From Sandaracinobacteroides saxicola (lineage in GTDB: Bacteria; Pseudomonadota; Alphaproteobacteria; Sphingomonadales; Sphingomonadaceae), in assembly GCF_014117445.1 (NCBI RefSeq), contig NZ_CP059851.1:248001-312000 (forward strand): a DNA stretch of 64,000 bases, in the 5' to 3' direction. Below the pieces are notes generated by a model. The model was not told the DNA's origin. It saw nothing but the letters and a program-made list of their open reading frames with translations, and did no database searches. Both the position numbers and the translations under genes were made by a program. Numbering within the stretch: position 1 is the first letter of the stretch; the number at the start of each line of letters is the position of its first letter. Of this stretch, positions 18,661 to 31,732 are shown piece by piece.

Positions 18661-19929
18661 ATGTTGAAGCTGCTTTTGTCCTTGGGTGTGGTTCTGGCGG
18701 CGCCGGTGGGGGCGGAGACGGTGTTGGTGACGGCGGACCGGATGGTGGATGTGGTGGCGGGGCGCCTGGTGGAGCGGCCGGCGATCCTGGTGACCGACGG
18801 GCGCATCGTGCGGGTGGGCACACAGGGCAGCGTGGCGGCGCCGGCGGGGGCGAAGGTCATCGACCTCAAGGGCCTGACGCTGGTGCCGGGGTTCATCGAC
18901 ATGCATGTGCATCTGACCAGCGAGGCGACCATCGGCGGGTTGCAGGGGCTGCTCTATACCGACAATTTCTGGACGGTGATGGGGGTGGCGAACGCCAGGA
19001 AGATGCTGGAGGTGGGGTTCACCACCGTGCGCAACGTCGGCAGCGGCAATTTCGATGATGTGGCGATCAAGCAGGCGGTGGATGGCGGCTTTGTGCCGGG
19101 GCCGCGGATCGTGCCGGCGGGCTATGCGCTGGGGGCGACCGGCGGGCATTGCGACGAGACCTTCTTTCCGCCGAGCTTCAAGGCGGTGAGCCGCGGCGTG
19201 GCGGACGGCGAGGTGGCGCTGCGCGCCAAGGTGCGGGAAATCCGCAAATATGGCGCCGAGGTGATCAAGGTGTGCGCGACCGGTGGCGTGTTCAGCCGCA
19301 ATACCGAGCCGGGGCAGCAGCAGCTGAGCGAAAGCGAGCTGCGGGCGATCGCCGAGGAGGCGCACATGTGGGGGCTGAGGGTGGCGGCGCATGCGCATGG
19401 CACCAGCGGCATCAAGGCCGCCATCCGCGCCGGGATCGACACCATCGAGCATGCCAGCCTGATCGACGATGAAGGCATCCGGCTGGCGAAGGAGAAGGGC
19501 ACCTGGCTGTCGATGGACATCTACAACACCGACTATACCCAGGCGGAGGGGGCGAAGAACGGGGTGCTGGAGGATAATCTGCGCAAGGACCGCGAAGTGG
19601 CGGACGTGCAGCGCGAGGGCTTCAGGAAGGCGGTGAAGGCGGGCGTCGGGATGGTGCTGGGGAGCGATGCCGGGGTGATGCCGCATGCGCTGGCGGTGAA
19701 GCAGTTCGCGACCATGGTGCGGTTCGGGATGACGCCGATGCAGGCGATCCAGGCGGCGACGCTGAACGGCGGCAAGGCGCTGGGGCGGGAGAAGGATGTG
19801 GGGGCGATTGCGCCGGGGCGCTTTGCCGACATGGTGGCGGTGGCGGGTGATCCGACCGCCGACGTGACGCTGCTGGAGAGGGCGGCGGTGGTGCTGAAGG
19901 GCGGGGTGGTGGTGGCCGACCGGCGCTGA
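18661..19929 (+). CDS. Exported metal-dependent amidohydrolase
   Basis: 422 residues. The start at 18661 is preceded by GGAG and gives a classic signal peptide (MLKLLLSLGVVLAAPVGA, cleavage expected after GA). The mature part is an amidohydrolase-superfamily TIM barrel with FIDMHVHL as the HxH metal pair, EVIKVCATGG with a likely carboxylated lysine, VAAHAHG, TIEHAS and GSDAG as the further ligands. The C-terminal PGRFADMVAV block is typical of the imidazolonepropionase/Xaa-Pro dipeptidase-like branch. The substrate is probably a peptide or cyclic amide, degraded in the periplasm; this is inference. An upstream open frame to 18604 lacks signal-like sequence. Confidence 0.85.
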   Translation: MLKLLLSLGVVLAAPVGAETVLVTADRMVDVVAGRLVERPAILVTDGRIVRVGTQGSVAAPAGAKVIDLKGLTLVPGFIDMHVHLTSEATIGGLQGLLYTDNFWTVMGVANARKMLEVGFTTVRNVGSGNFDDVAIKQAVDGGFVPGPRIVPAGYALGATGGHCDETFFPPSFKAVSRGVADGEVALRAKVREIRKYGAEVIKVCATGGVFSRNTEPGQQQLSESELRAIAEEAHMWGLRVAAHAHGTSGIKAAIRAGIDTIEHASLIDDEGIRLAKEKGTWLSMDIYNTDYTQAEGAKNGVLEDNLRKDREVADVQREGFRKAVKAGVGMVLGSDAGVMPHALAVKQFATMVRFGMTPMQAIQAATLNGGKALGREKDVGAIAPGRFADMVAVAGDPTADVTLLERAAVVLKGGVVVADRR

Positions 19930-19936
19930 ATCCCTG

Positions 19937-19965
19937 TTGACCGCAGAGGCTTCCCGGGATAAGGG
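19937..19965 (+). promoter_or_regulatory. Possible str-operon promoter
   Basis: TTGACC at 19937-19942 is followed after 17 bases by TAAGGG at 19960-19965, the only reasonable sigma-70-like pair near the start of the 248-base gap before rpsL. A lone TTGACA near 20018 has no good -10 partner. The call is weak and based only on spacing and similarity. Confidence 0.3.
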
Positions 19966-20177
19966 CGCGCTTCGCTCGCGGGCTGGTCGTAGGTCTTCTC
20001 CTAAACACAGTGTCGCTTTGACATCGGGACGGTTTCCCCGGTTGGTTCCAAGGGCGGATGCACGGACAGGCTTTGGCTGCGCTGGCCCCATGGGGCTGGC
20101 AGGTCGAAGCCTTTGTGCATGGGATGAGGACGGGCGGTGGCCCACCCGCGCTGGTGCGGACAAACACGGAGATTGAA

Positions 20178-20549
20178 GTGCCGACGATTAACCAGTTGAT
20201 CCGCAAGGGGCGCGAGCCGCAGAAGGCGCGCAACAAGGTGCCCGCGATGCAGGCCTGCCCGCAGAAGCGTGGCGTGTGCACGCGCGTTTACACGACCACG
20301 CCGAAGAAGCCGAACTCGGCTTTGCGGAAGGTGGCGAAGGTTCGCCTGACCAACGGGTTCGAGGTGATCGGTTACATCCCCGGCGAGGGCCACAACCTGC
20401 AGGAGCACTCGGTGGTGCTGATTCGCGGCGGCCGGGTGAAGGATTTGCCCGGTGTGCGCTATCACGTGCTGCGCGGGGTTCTGGACACGCAGGGCGTGAA
20501 GAACCGCAAGCAATCGCGTTCCAAATATGGCGCCAAGCGGCCCAAGTAA
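20178..20549 (+). CDS. rpsL: 30S ribosomal protein S12
   Basis: 123-residue decoding-centre protein. The GTG start at 20178 is 6 bases after GGAG and gives the invariant [12 protein letters not shown]-terminus; the open frame from 20058 is leader. Lysines 43 (TPKKPNS) and 88 ([10 protein letters not shown]) are the streptomycin-sensitive residues, so no classical resistance change is present, and D89 is available for methylthiolation. First gene of the str operon, 12 bases before rpsG. Confidence 0.98.
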   Translation: MPTINQLIRKGREPQKARNKVPAMQACPQKRGVCTRVYTTTPKKPNSALRKVAKVRLTNGFEVIGYIPGEGHNLQEHSVVLIRGGRVKDLPGVRYHVLRGVLDTQGVKNRKQSRSKYGAKRPK

Positions 20550-20561
20550 GAGGTATCTGAT

Positions 20562-21032
20562 ATGTCCCGTCGTCGTCGCCCCGAGAAGCGCGAAATCCTG
20601 CCGGACCCCCGTTTCGGGGATGTCACCCTGTCGAAGTTCATGAACCTTGTGATGTACGAGGGGAAGAAGTCGGTCGCCGAATCCATCGTCTATGAGGCGC
20701 TGGACACCATCGAGACGCGCGCCAAGCGCGAGCCGGTGGGCGTGTTCCACGACGCGCTGGCGAATGTTCGCCCGCTGGTGGAGGTGCGCAGCCGCCGGGT
20801 GGGTGGTGCCACCTATCAGGTGCCGGTGGAAGTGCGGCCCGAGCGGGCGCAGGCGCTGGCCATCCGCTGGCTGATCGCGTCGGCGCGCAAGCGGGCCGAG
20901 AAGACGATGGCGGCGCGGCTGTCGGCCGAGCTGATGGAAGCGTCGAACAACCGGGGCTCCGCGGTGAAGAAGCGGGAAGACACGCACAAGATGGCGGAAG
21001 CCAACCGTGCCTTCAGCCATTACCGCTGGTAG
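20562..21032 (+). CDS. rpsG: 30S ribosomal protein S7
   Basis: 156 residues, the usual length for the 16S 3'-domain organiser near the exit site. It begins [20 protein letters not shown], and the conserved end [21 protein letters not shown] is intact. In many bacteria S7 represses its own operon, but no clear operator structure is seen in the 12-base gap to rpsL. Second gene of rpsL-rpsG-fusA-tuf. Confidence 0.98.
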   Translation: MSRRRRPEKREILPDPRFGDVTLSKFMNLVMYEGKKSVAESIVYEALDTIETRAKREPVGVFHDALANVRPLVEVRSRRVGGATYQVPVEVRPERAQALAIRWLIASARKRAEKTMAARLSAELMEASNNRGSAVKKREDTHKMAEANRAFSHYRW

Positions 21033-21062
21033 TCCTTGAATTTCATCTGAGAGATTGATCCC

Positions 21063-23135
<2,073 letters not shown>

Positions 23136-23185
23136 GGGCCGTGTTGAACCCTTAACAACAGCGCAAGAAGCACGAGGAAAGAGCA

Positions 23186-24376
<1,191 letters not shown>

Positions 24377-24388
24377 TAAGGGGCCTCT

Positions 24389-24435
24389 CCCGCCTGGCAG
24401 GTTGATTCGTCATCCTGCCGGGCGGGTCGCTTTTT
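24389..24435 (+). terminator. Rho-independent terminator after tuf
   Basis: A 13-bp stem pairs CCCGCCTGGCAGG (24389-24401) with CCTGCCGGGCGGG (24414-24426), with one G-U pair and a 12-base loop. TCGC and five T residues follow. It separates the str operon from the S10 operon, so rpsJ probably has its own promoter in 24,436-24,483 or is reached by partial read-through. Confidence 0.85.
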
Positions 24436-24483
24436 GGGGATATGCCCGAACGAGCGGGTGGGTCGACAGTTAGAGAAGAAACG

Positions 24484-24798
24484 ATGGAAACGCAGAATAT
24501 CCGCATCCGGCTGAAAGCCTTCGACCATCGCGTGCTGGACACGGCGACCGGCGAGATCGCCGATACCGCCAAGCGCACCGGCGCCGATGTGCGGGGGCCG
24601 ATTCCGCTGCCGACGCGGACGGAGAAGTTCACGGTCAACCGCAGCCCGCATGTGGACAAGAAGAGCCGTGAGCAGTTCGAGGTGCGCACCTACAAGCGCC
24701 TGCTGGATATCGTTAAGCCGACGCCGCAGACCGTGGACGCGCTGATGAAGCTGGACCTGGCCGCGGGTGTCGACGTGGAAATCAAGCTGCAGGGGTAA
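24484..24798 (+). CDS. rpsJ: 30S ribosomal protein S10
   Basis: 104 residues; the ATG at 24484 gives [16 protein letters not shown], the family N-terminus, and the open frame from 24442 adds unrelated sequence. S10 also acts as NusE in transcription antitermination. [15 protein letters not shown] is the extended loop that reaches into the 30S head. First gene of the S10 operon; a 99-base gap to rplC contains no gene. Confidence 0.98.
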   Translation: METQNIRIRLKAFDHRVLDTATGEIADTAKRTGADVRGPIPLPTRTEKFTVNRSPHVDKKSREQFEVRTYKRLLDIVKPTPQTVDALMKLDLAAGVDVEIKLQG

Positions 24799-24897
24799 CC
24801 CCGCGGTTTTCGCAAGCCCCCCGGGCATGGGGTTCAGGGGGCCTCTGAAGGACAAGCCGGTTCGCTTCGGCGGATTGGCCTCTGGAAGGAAAAGTGG

Positions 24898-25638
24898 ATG
24901 AGAACGGGCGTAATCGCCAAGAAGATGGGCATGACCCGTCTGTTCCGGGACGATGGGGTGCATGTGCCCGTCACCGTCCTGGCCTTGGAAAACTGCCAGG
25001 TGGTGGCGCAGAAGACAGCGGAGCGTGACGGCTATGTCGCGTTGCAGCTGGGTGCGGGCACGGCCAAGGCGAAGAATCTGACGAAGCCGGAGCGCGGCCA
25101 TTTCGGCAAGGCCGAGGTGGAGCCGAAGGCCAAGCTGGTCGAGTTCCGCGTCGACGAGGATGCGCTGGTCGAGGTGGGCGCAACCATTGCTGCCGACCAT
25201 TTCGTGACCGGGCAACTGGTGGACGTGACCGGCGTGACGCAGGGCAAGGGCTTTGCCGGCGCGATGAAGCGCTGGGGTTTCGGCGGTCTGCGCGCGACGC
25301 ACGGGGTTTCGGTGTCGCACCGTTCGCATGGTTCGACCGGGCAGCGGCAGGATCCGGGCAAGGTCTTTAAGAACAAGAAGATGGCCGGTCACATGGGTGA
25401 CAAGCAACGGACGCAGCAGAATCTGGAAGTGGTGTCCACGGATGTCGAACGCGGCCTGATCTTCGTGCGCGGGTCGGTGCCGGGGTCGGCCGGTGGCTGG
25501 CTGTTCGTGCGCGACGCTGTGAAGGTGGCGCGCCATGCGGAGGCGCCGTTCCCGGCGTCCGTGAAATCGGCCGCCAATGATGTGGCGCCGGTGGCGGATG
25601 TTGCTCCTGAGGCTGTGGCTGAGGAGTCGGCACAATGA
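24898..25638 (+). CDS. rplC: 50S ribosomal protein L3
   Basis: 246 residues, early assembly protein whose loop approaches the peptidyl-transferase centre. It begins [16 protein letters not shown]. The motif [23 protein letters not shown] is present with the glutamine normally methylated by PrmB. The C-terminus has an Ala/Val/Glu-rich extension beyond the usual 210 residues, a trait of several alphaproteobacteria. The stop overlaps the rplD start (ATGA). Confidence 0.97.
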   Translation: MRTGVIAKKMGMTRLFRDDGVHVPVTVLALENCQVVAQKTAERDGYVALQLGAGTAKAKNLTKPERGHFGKAEVEPKAKLVEFRVDEDALVEVGATIAADHFVTGQLVDVTGVTQGKGFAGAMKRWGFGGLRATHGVSVSHRSHGSTGQRQDPGKVFKNKKMAGHMGDKQRTQQNLEVVSTDVERGLIFVRGSVPGSAGGWLFVRDAVKVARHAEAPFPASVKSAANDVAPVADVAPEAVAEESAQ

Positions 25639-26258
25639 AGATGGTCGTGAAAACGCTCGGCGCGGCGGATGCCGGCGAGATCGAGCTGAATGCGGATGTG
25701 TTCGGGCAGCCGGCGCGGGCGGACATCCTGCACCGGGTGGTGACCTGGCAGCTGGAAAAGCGCCGGGGCACGGCGCGCGGCGCGCAGGAGCGGTCCGACG
25801 TGAGCCGCACCGGCAAGAAGTTCGGCAAGCAGAAGGGTGGCGGGACCGCCCGTCACGGCAACCGGGCGGCGCCGCAGTTCATCGGCGGCGGCAAGGCGCA
25901 CGGGCCGCGGGTGCGGGATTTCAACCCGAGCCTGAACAAGAAGGTTCGCGCGCTGGGCCTGAAGATCGCGCTGTCGGTGAAGGCCGCCGAGGGCAAGCTG
26001 ATCGTGGTGGACAATCTGGCGCTGGATGCCGCCAAGACCAAGGGGCTGCTGGGCACGCTTCAGGGTCTGGGCATCAGCAGCGGGCTGTTCATCGACGGAA
26101 CGGCGGTGGATGTGAACTTCGCGCTGGCCAGCCGCAACATCCACAAGGTGGACGTGCTGCCGGCGATCGGCGCCAATGTGTATGACATCCTGAATCATGA
26201 CCATCTGGTGCTGACGCGCGCCGCGGTCGAGCAGCTGGAGGCGCGTTTCAATGGCTAA
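25635..26258 (+). CDS. rplD: 50S ribosomal protein L4
   Basis: 207 residues. The conserved loop with [20 protein letters not shown] lines the exit tunnel and is where macrolide-resistance changes occur; it looks wild type. L4 represses the S10 operon in enterobacteria by acting on a leader hairpin; no such leader was recognised before rpsJ. It overlaps rplC by 4 bases and rplW by 8. Confidence 0.97.
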   Translation: MKMVVKTLGAADAGEIELNADVFGQPARADILHRVVTWQLEKRRGTARGAQERSDVSRTGKKFGKQKGGGTARHGNRAAPQFIGGGKAHGPRVRDFNPSLNKKVRALGLKIALSVKAAEGKLIVVDNLALDAAKTKGLLGTLQGLGISSGLFIDGTAVDVNFALASRNIHKVDVLPAIGANVYDILNHDHLVLTRAAVEQLEARFNG

Positions 26259-26565
26259 GGAAAGCGCACAACCGATCGACCTCAAGCATTATGATGTCGT
26301 TCGCAAGCCGGTGATCACCGAGAAGAGCACGCTGGTGTCCGAGCACAACCAGGTGGTGTTCAAGGTGGCGCTGGGGGCCAGCAAGCCCGAGATCAAGGCG
26401 GCCGTCGAGGCGCTGTTCTCGGTGAAGGTGCTGGCGGTGAACACGCTGGTGCAGAAGGGCAAGACGAAGAAGTGGAAGGGCAAGCCCTATTTCCGCTCCG
26501 ACGAGAAGAAAGCCGTCGTGACGCTGGCCGAAGGCCAGTCGATCGACGTGACCACGGGGATCTGA
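26251..26565 (+). CDS. rplW: 50S ribosomal protein L23
   Basis: 104 residues. It sits at the tunnel exit and forms the docking site for trigger factor and [18 protein letters not shown] at the N-terminus and the [19 protein letters not shown] loop are typical. It begins within the last codons of rplD (8-base overlap), which argues for coupled translation. Confidence 0.97.
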   Translation: MAKESAQPIDLKHYDVVRKPVITEKSTLVSEHNQVVFKVALGASKPEIKAAVEALFSVKVLAVNTLVQKGKTKKWKGKPYFRSDEKKAVVTLAEGQSIDVTTGI

Positions 26566-26569
26566 CGCC

Positions 26570-27406
26570 ATGGCGCTGAAGCAATATAACCCGACCAGCC
26601 CGTCGCGGCGGGGCCTGGTGCTGGTGGACAAGTCCAGCCTGCACAAGGGCAAGCCGGTGAAGGCGCTGACCGAAGGTCTGAAGAAGACCGGGGGCCGCAA
26701 CAACATGGGCCATGCGACTGCGCGTGGCATCGGCGGCGGGCACAAGCGCAGCTATCGCATCGTCGATTTCAAGCGTCGCACCTGGGACGTGGAAGCGACG
26801 GTCGAGCGGCTGGAATATGACCCGAACCGTTCGGCGTTCATCGCGCTGGTGAATTATCCCGATGGGGCGCAGGCCTATATCATCGCGCCGCAGCGGCTGG
26901 CGCCGGGCGACAAGATCGTCGCCGGCAAGAAGGTCGATGTGAAGCCGGGCAATGCCATGGAAATCGGCCAGATGCCGGTGGGCACGATCGTGCACAATGT
27001 CGAGCTGAAGCCCGGCAAGGGTGGTCAGCTGGCGCGCGCCGCGGGCACGTTCGTGCAGGTGGTCGGGCGTGACCGTGGCATGGTGGTGATCCGGCTGAAC
27101 AGCGGCGAGCAGCGTTATGTGCGCGGCGACTGCATGGCGACGGTGGGCGCGGTGTCGAACCCCGACAACAGCAACCAGAACCTGGCGAAGGCCGGCCGCA
27201 ACCGCTGGCTGGGCTATCGTCCGCTGACGCGCGGTGTCGCGAAGAACCCGGTCGACCACCCGCATGGTGGTGGTGAAGGCCGCACCAGCGGTGGTCGCCA
27301 TCCGGTGACGCCGTGGGGCAAGCCGACCAAGGGCGCCAAGACCCGCAGCAACAAGTCGACCGACAGCATGATCATCCGTTCGCGTCACGCGAAGAAGAAG
27401 AGGTAG
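26570..27406 (+). CDS. rplB: 50S ribosomal protein L2
   Basis: 278 residues, needed for subunit association and peptidyl transfer. It begins [15 protein letters not shown], and the conserved [17 protein letters not shown] block with the essential histidine (HPHGGG) is intact. Four bases separate it from rplW and five from rpsS. Confidence 0.98.
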   Translation: MALKQYNPTSPSRRGLVLVDKSSLHKGKPVKALTEGLKKTGGRNNMGHATARGIGGGHKRSYRIVDFKRRTWDVEATVERLEYDPNRSAFIALVNYPDGAQAYIIAPQRLAPGDKIVAGKKVDVKPGNAMEIGQMPVGTIVHNVELKPGKGGQLARAAGTFVQVVGRDRGMVVIRLNSGEQRYVRGDCMATVGAVSNPDNSNQNLAKAGRNRWLGYRPLTRGVAKNPVDHPHGGGEGRTSGGRHPVTPWGKPTKGAKTRSNKSTDSMIIRSRHAKKKR

Positions 27407-27411
27407 GCGCG

Positions 27412-27675
27412 ATGGCACGTTCAACCTGGAAGGGTCCGTTCGTGGACCTTCATCTCATCAAGAAGGCGCAGGCCGGCGCGCGGGGTCCCATCAAGACCTG
27501 GTCGCGGCGCTCGACCATCCTGCCCGACTTCGTGGGGCTGACCTTCAATGTCTATAACGGCAAGAAGTTCATTCCCGTGTCGGTGACCGAGGAAATGGTC
27601 GGCATGAAGCTGGGCGAGTTCGCGCCGACGCGCAACTTCCCCGGCCACGCCGCCGACAAGAAGTCGAAGAGGTAG
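27412..27675 (+). CDS. rpsS: 30S ribosomal protein S19
   Basis: 87 residues from the ATG at 27412; the open frame from 27313 is the end of rplB in another phase. It starts [15 protein letters not shown] and contains [15 protein letters not shown] and the end [19 protein letters not shown], all family hallmarks. It contacts the A-site finger of 23S rRNA. Confidence 0.97.
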   Translation: MARSTWKGPFVDLHLIKKAQAGARGPIKTWSRRSTILPDFVGLTFNVYNGKKFIPVSVTEEMVGMKLGEFAPTRNFPGHAADKKSKR

Positions 27676-27677
27676 TC

Positions 27678-28067
27678 ATGTCGAAACCAGCATCTCCCCG
27701 CAAGGTCGGCGAACGTGAAGCCCTGGCGCTGGCCACCACGGTGCGTGGCAGCCCCTACAAGCTGAACCTGGTCGCCGGTTTGATCCGCGGCAAGAAGGCG
27801 GAAGACGCCGTCAACATCCTGACCTTCAGCCGCAAGGCGATGGCGGTGGATGTGAAGAAGTGCCTTCAGTCGGCGATCGCCAATGCCGAGAACAACCACA
27901 ATCTGGACGTGGACAGCCTGTATGTGCAGGAAGCCAGCGTCGGGAAATCGATCGTGATGAAGCGTTTCGCCACCCGCGCGCGGGGCCGGAGCAGCCGCAT
28001 CATCAAGCCGTTCAGCCGCCTGCGCATCGTTGTGCGCGAGCGTGATGCCGAAACGCAGGAGGCCTAA
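27678..28067 (+). CDS. rplV: 50S ribosomal protein L22
   Basis: 129 residues. The long beta hairpin that lines the exit tunnel is seen near [14 protein letters not shown], close to known macrolide-resistance positions, without deletion. The N-terminus is slightly extended ([15 protein letters not shown]). Two-base gaps on both sides keep it in the operon. Confidence 0.97.
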   Translation: MSKPASPRKVGEREALALATTVRGSPYKLNLVAGLIRGKKAEDAVNILTFSRKAMAVDVKKCLQSAIANAENNHNLDVDSLYVQEASVGKSIVMKRFATRARGRSSRIIKPFSRLRIVVRERDAETQEA

Positions 28068-28069
28068 GC

Positions 28070-28765
28070 ATGGGTCAGAAGACGTCCCCCATCGGTCTGC
28101 GCCTGCAGATCAACCGCACCTGGGACAGCCGCTGGTATGCGGATGGTGATGAATATGGCCGGCTGCTGCTGGAGGATCTGCGGATCCGCCAGTTCGTGCT
28201 GAAGGCGCATCCGCAGGCCGCGATCAGCAAGGTGGTGATCGAGCGTCCGGCGAAGCTGGCGCGGGTGACCGTCTATGCCGCGCGGCCGGGTGTGATCATC
28301 GGCAAGAAGGGCGCCGACATCGAGAAGCTGAAGAAGCAGATCGGCGCGATGACCAAGAGCGAGGTCAGCCTGAACATTGTGGAAATCCGCAAGCCGGAAG
28401 TCGATTCGAAGCTGGTGGCGCAAGGCATTGCCGACCAGCTGGAGCGCCGGATCGCGTTCCGCCGGGCGATGAAGCGCGCGGTGCAGTCGGCGCAGCGGCT
28501 GGGTGCGGAGGGCATCAAGATCACCTGCGGCGGGCGGCTGGGCGGCGCGGAAATCGCGCGTTCGGAAACCTATCGCGAGGGCAAGGTGCCGCTGCACACG
28601 CTGCGCGCGAATGTCGATTATGCCGAGGCGCAGGCGCACACCGCTTATGGTGTGTGCGGCGTGAAGGTGTGGATCTACAAGGGCGAAATCCTGGGCCACG
28701 ATCCGCTGGCGCAGGAGCGACTGATGATGGAAGCACAAACGCAAGGGGTCCGACCCGCGCGATAA
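28070..28765 (+). CDS. rpsC: 30S ribosomal protein S3
   Basis: 231 residues. The KH domain motif [17 protein letters not shown] binds RNA at the mRNA entry. The N-terminus [20 protein letters not shown] is canonical. The stop codon lies inside the left arm of a strong hairpin (28761-28791), and the 57-base gap to rplP is the second-largest inside the S10 operon. Confidence 0.97.
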   Translation: MGQKTSPIGLRLQINRTWDSRWYADGDEYGRLLLEDLRIRQFVLKAHPQAAISKVVIERPAKLARVTVYAARPGVIIGKKGADIEKLKKQIGAMTKSEVSLNIVEIRKPEVDSKLVAQGIADQLERRIAFRRAMKRAVQSAQRLGAEGIKITCGGRLGGAEIARSETYREGKVPLHTLRANVDYAEAQAHTAYGVCGVKVWIYKGEILGHDPLAQERLMMEAQTQGVRPAR

Positions 28766-28791
28766 GCGACGCTGACAAGCGTCGCCTTATC
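28761..28791 (+). promoter_or_regulatory. Strong intra-operon hairpin between rpsC and rplP
   Basis: GATAAGCGACGCT (28761-28773), loop GACA, AGCGTCGCCTTATC (28778-28791): a 13-bp stem with one bulged C. It contains the rpsC stop codon. No U-tract follows, so it is unlikely to be a terminator. An RNase processing site, an attenuator or an extragenic palindrome are possible. Confidence 0.6.
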
Positions 28792-28822
28792 GGGGGTTGT
28801 CCCTGTCTGAAGGCGAAAGACG

Positions 28823-29251
28823 ATGTTACAACCGAAACGGACCAAGTTCCGCAAGGCCTTCAAGGGCCGTATTCATGGCGATGCCAAGGGCGGCACCGCG
28901 CTCAACTTCGGCTCATACGGGCTGAAGGCGATGGCGCCCGAGCGCATCACCGCCCGCCAGATCGAGAGCGCGCGCCGCGCGATCACCCGCCACATGAAGC
29001 GCCAGGGGCGTTTGTGGATCCGCATCTTCCCGGACGTGCCGGTGAGCAGCAAGCCCGCCGAAGTGCGGATGGGCAGCGGCAAGGGCACGCCCGAATATTG
29101 GGTGGCGCGGGTGAAGCCGGGCCGCATCATGTTCGAGATCGAGGGTGTGAGCCGCGAGATCGCGGAAGGCGCGTTCGAGCGCGCGGCGGCGAAGCTGCCG
29201 ATCAAGGTGAAGATGGTTGCCCGCCTGGGCGACACGGCGCAGGAAGGCTGA
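28823..29251 (+). CDS. rplP: 50S ribosomal protein L16
   Basis: 142 residues. Starts [16 protein letters not shown]; the segment [18 protein letters not shown] includes the arginine hydroxylated by YcfD in other bacteria, and [13 protein letters not shown] is invariant. It lines the A-site tRNA path. The gene follows the hairpin after rpsC. Confidence 0.97.
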   Translation: MLQPKRTKFRKAFKGRIHGDAKGGTALNFGSYGLKAMAPERITARQIESARRAITRHMKRQGRLWIRIFPDVPVSSKPAEVRMGSGKGTPEYWVARVKPGRIMFEIEGVSREIAEGAFERAAAKLPIKVKMVARLGDTAQEG

Positions 29252-29255
29252 GGCG

Positions 29256-29462
29256 ATGGCGAAGATTGCCGATCTGAAGGTCGCGTCCGACGACCAGCTG
29301 GCGGATCAGCTGCAGCAGCTGAAGCGCGAGCAGTTCAACCTGCGGTTCCAGGCCGCGACGCAGCAGCTGGAAAAACCCAGCCGCGTGCGCACCGTGCGCC
29401 GGACGATTGCGCAGATCAAAACGCTTCAGACGCAGCGCGCCGCCGCTGCGGCTGGCAACTGA
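29256..29462 (+). CDS. rpmC: 50S ribosomal protein L29
   Basis: 68 residues from the ATG at 29256 (four bases after rplP). The helical hairpin core [18 protein letters not shown] and [12 protein letters not shown] is present. It is located near the tunnel exit next to L23. An upstream in-frame start at 29217 lies inside rplP. Confidence 0.95.
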   Translation: MAKIADLKVASDDQLADQLQQLKREQFNLRFQAATQQLEKPSRVRTVRRTIAQIKTLQTQRAAAAAGN

Positions 29463-29473
29463 GGAGGCCTTCG

Positions 29474-29710
29474 ATGCCGAAACGAATTCTGCAGGGCACG
29501 GTGGTCTCCCACAAGACCGACAAGACCGTGGTCGTGCTGGTGGAGCGCAAGGTCGCGCACCCGGTCTATGGCAAGATCATCCGCCGTTCGAAGAAATATC
29601 ATGCGCATGACGATGCCAACGCCATCAAGGCCGGCGACGTGGTGCGGATCGAGGAATGCGCGCCGCTGTCGAAGCTGAAGAGCTGGCGCGTGCTGGACAA
29701 GGTGGCCTGA
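29474..29710 (+). CDS. rpsQ: 30S ribosomal protein S17
   Basis: 78 residues with an OB fold; [18 protein letters not shown] and [20 protein letters not shown] are typical. Primary 16S rRNA binder. It ends the S10 block; rplN follows after one base, so no separate spc promoter is evident. Confidence 0.97.
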   Translation: MPKRILQGTVVSHKTDKTVVVLVERKVAHPVYGKIIRRSKKYHAHDDANAIKAGDVVRIEECAPLSKLKSWRVLDKVA

Positions 29711-29711
29711 C

Positions 29712-30080
29712 ATGATTCAGATGCAGACCAATCTGGATGTCGCCGACAACAGCGGTGCCAAGCGCGTGATGTGCATCAAGGTGCTGGGCGGTTCCAAGCG
29801 GCGTTTCGCCGGCGTGGGCGACATCATCGTGGTGTCGGTGAAGGAAGCGCAGCCCAAGGGCCGGGTGAAGAAGGGGGACGTGCATCGCGCCGTCGTCGTC
29901 CGCACCGCCAAGGACATCCGCCGCGCCGACGGCAGCGTGATCCGGTTCGACAGCAATGCCGCCGTCCTCATCAACAAGAATGAGGAACCGATCGGCACGC
30001 GGATTTTCGGGCCGGTGGTGCGCGAGCTGCGCTCGACGGGGCACATGAAGATCATTTCGCTCGCGCCGGAGGTGCTGTGA
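29712..30080 (+). CDS. rplN: 50S ribosomal protein L14
   Basis: 122 residues; [20 protein letters not shown] and the end [13 protein letters not shown] are family signatures. It forms an intersubunit bridge and is the binding site for RsfS. The stop shares its last base with the chosen rplX start. Confidence 0.97.
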   Translation: MIQMQTNLDVADNSGAKRVMCIKVLGGSKRRFAGVGDIIVVSVKEAQPKGRVKKGDVHRAVVVRTAKDIRRADGSVIRFDSNAAVLINKNEEPIGTRIFGPVVRELRSTGHMKIISLAPEVL

Positions 30081-30400
30081 TGAGCATGGCGAAGATCAGG
30101 AAGGGCGACCGCGTGATCGTTCTGACCGGCAAGGACAAGGGCCGGGAAGGCGATGTGGTGCGCGCCATGCCGAAGGACGGCAAGGTGGTGGTGCAGGGCG
30201 TGAACATGATCGCGCGGCACACCAAGGCGACGCAGGCCGACCCGCAGGGCGGCATCAAGCGGCGCGAGGCGGCGATCGCCGTTTCGAACGTGGCAATCAA
30301 AGATCCCAAGACCGGCAAGCCGACGCGCGTTGGTTTCGAGGTGCGGGACGGCAAGAAGGTGCGGGTCGCGAAAGGCTCGGGCGAGGTGATCAATGGCTAA
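30080..30400 (+). CDS. rplX: 50S ribosomal protein L24
   Basis: 106 residues with the KOW motif [20 protein letters not shown]. Three starts are possible (GTG 30077, ATG 30080, ATG 30086); 30080 is preferred because GGAGGT at 30068-30073 is 6 bases away and the ATG overlaps the rplN stop. It begins assembly of the 50S subunit. It overlaps rplE by 8 bases. Confidence 0.95.
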   Translation: MSMAKIRKGDRVIVLTGKDKGREGDVVRAMPKDGKVVVQGVNMIARHTKATQADPQGGIKRREAAIAVSNVAIKDPKTGKPTRVGFEVRDGKKVRVAKGSGEVING

Positions 30401-30998
30401 GGCAGACAGCACGCGGGCGCTGCCGCGCATGCAGAAGATGTATGAGGAGCGCATTCGCGCCGCGATGACCGAGGAATTCGGCTACAAGAACGTCATGCAG
30501 GTGCCGAAGATCGACAAGATCGTCATCAACATGGGTGTTGGTGAGGCGACGCAGGACAAGAAGAAGGTGGAGGTTGCCGCCGCCGAGATGGCGCTGATCG
30601 CCGGGCAGAAGCCGGTGATCGCCAAGGCCAAGAAGTCGGTCGCGCAGTTCAAGCTGCGTGAGGGCATGCCGATCGGCTGCAAGGTGACGCTGCGCCGCGA
30701 GCGGATGTATGAGTTTCTCGACCGGCTGATCACCATCGCGCTGCCGCGCGTGCGCGATTTCCGCGGCGTGAACCCGAAGAGTTTCGACGGCCGCGGCAAC
30801 TATGCCATGGGCCTGAAGGAACAGCTGGTCTTCCCCGAGATCAGTTACGACAAGGTGGACAAGATGCGGGGCATGGACATCATCATCACCACCACCGCGA
30901 ACAGCGATGACGAGGCGCGCGCCCTGCTGCGTGCGTTCGGCATGCCGTTCATCGGCGAGGCCGACGCCCGCAACGCTGCCGCTGCCAAAGCGGCCTGA
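30393..30998 (+). CDS. rplE: 50S ribosomal protein L5
   Basis: 201 residues, about 20 more than many homologues because of an N-terminal [12 protein letters not shown]-type extension and an Ala/Lys tail. Conserved blocks are [32 protein letters not shown] and [17 protein letters not shown]5 carries 5S rRNA together with L18 and contacts P-site tRNA. Confidence 0.97.
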   Translation: MAKADSTRALPRMQKMYEERIRAAMTEEFGYKNVMQVPKIDKIVINMGVGEATQDKKKVEVAAAEMALIAGQKPVIAKAKKSVAQFKLREGMPIGCKVTLRRERMYEFLDRLITIALPRVRDFRGVNPKSFDGRGNYAMGLKEQLVFPEISYDKVDKMRGMDIIITTTANSDDEARALLRAFGMPFIGEADARNAAAAKAA

Positions 30999-31017
30999 GA
31001 GAGGAAGAACTTAAGTC

Positions 31018-31323
31018 ATGGCGAAACTGAGTTCTGTGAACAAGAACGAGCGTCGGAAGGCGCTGGTCGTGAAATATGCGGCCAAGTATGAGAAACTGAA
31101 GGCAAAGGCCAACGACGACAGCCTGGATGAGGGCGAGCGTCTGGTGGCCCGGCTGAAGATGGCGGAGCTGCCGCGCAACGCGAACCCGACGCGGGTGCGC
31201 AACCGCTGCGAGCTGACCGGCCGCAGCCGGGGCTATTATCGCAAATTCAAACTGTCGCGCGTGATGCTGCGGGAACTGGGCAACAAGGGCCTGATCCCCG
31301 GCGTGACCAAGTCGAGCTGGTAA
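31018..31323 (+). CDS. rpsN: 30S ribosomal protein S14, zinc-free form
   Basis: 101 residues without a CXXC zinc ribbon, so this is the long C-minus type. The C-terminal [20 protein letters not shown] block is conserved. It lies in the 30S head next to S3 and S10. 19-base gap to rplE. Confidence 0.97.
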   Translation: MAKLSSVNKNERRKALVVKYAAKYEKLKAKANDDSLDEGERLVARLKMAELPRNANPTRVRNRCELTGRSRGYYRKFKLSRVMLRELGNKGLIPGVTKSSW

Positions 31324-31332
31324 GGCTGACCC

Positions 31333-31731
31333 ATGAACATGACCGATCCTTTGGGTGACATGCTCACCCGTATCCGCAACGGCCAGGCCGCGAAGAAGGA
31401 CAGCGTGCTGACGCCCGCATCCAAGCTGCGCGCCAGTGTGCTGGATGTGTTGCAGCGCGAGGGCTATATCCGCGGCTATCAGCCGGTGGCGGATGCCGGC
31501 CCGGCGGCGACGATCCGCATCGAGCTGAAATATTTCGAGGGCCAGCCCGCCATCCGCCATCTGGCGCGGGTGTCGAAGCCGGGCCGCCGGGTCTATTCGG
31601 GGGCGCAGGAGCTGCCGCGCGTCCGCAACGGCCTGGGCATCACCATCGTTTCGACGCCGAAGGGTGTTTTGTCGGACGCGGAAGCGCGCACGGCGAACGT
31701 CGGCGGCGAAGTCCTCTGCCAGGTGTTCTGA
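31333..31731 (+). CDS. rpsH: 30S ribosomal protein S8
   Basis: 132 residues; [20 protein letters not shown] and the end [20 protein letters not shown] are canonical. S8 binds 16S helix 21, and in enterobacteria also the spc mRNA for autogenous control; an equivalent mRNA structure was not identified here. One base separates it from rplF. Confidence 0.97.
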   Translation: MNMTDPLGDMLTRIRNGQAAKKDSVLTPASKLRASVLDVLQREGYIRGYQPVADAGPAATIRIELKYFEGQPAIRHLARVSKPGRRVYSGAQELPRVRNGLGITIVSTPKGVLSDAEARTANVGGEVLCQVF

Positions 31732-31732
31732 T

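Noticed and set aside
20018-20046. TTGACA-like -35 box before rpsL
   Set aside because: No acceptable -10 sequence at 16-18 bases; the pair at 19937/19960 is somewhat better, though also weak.
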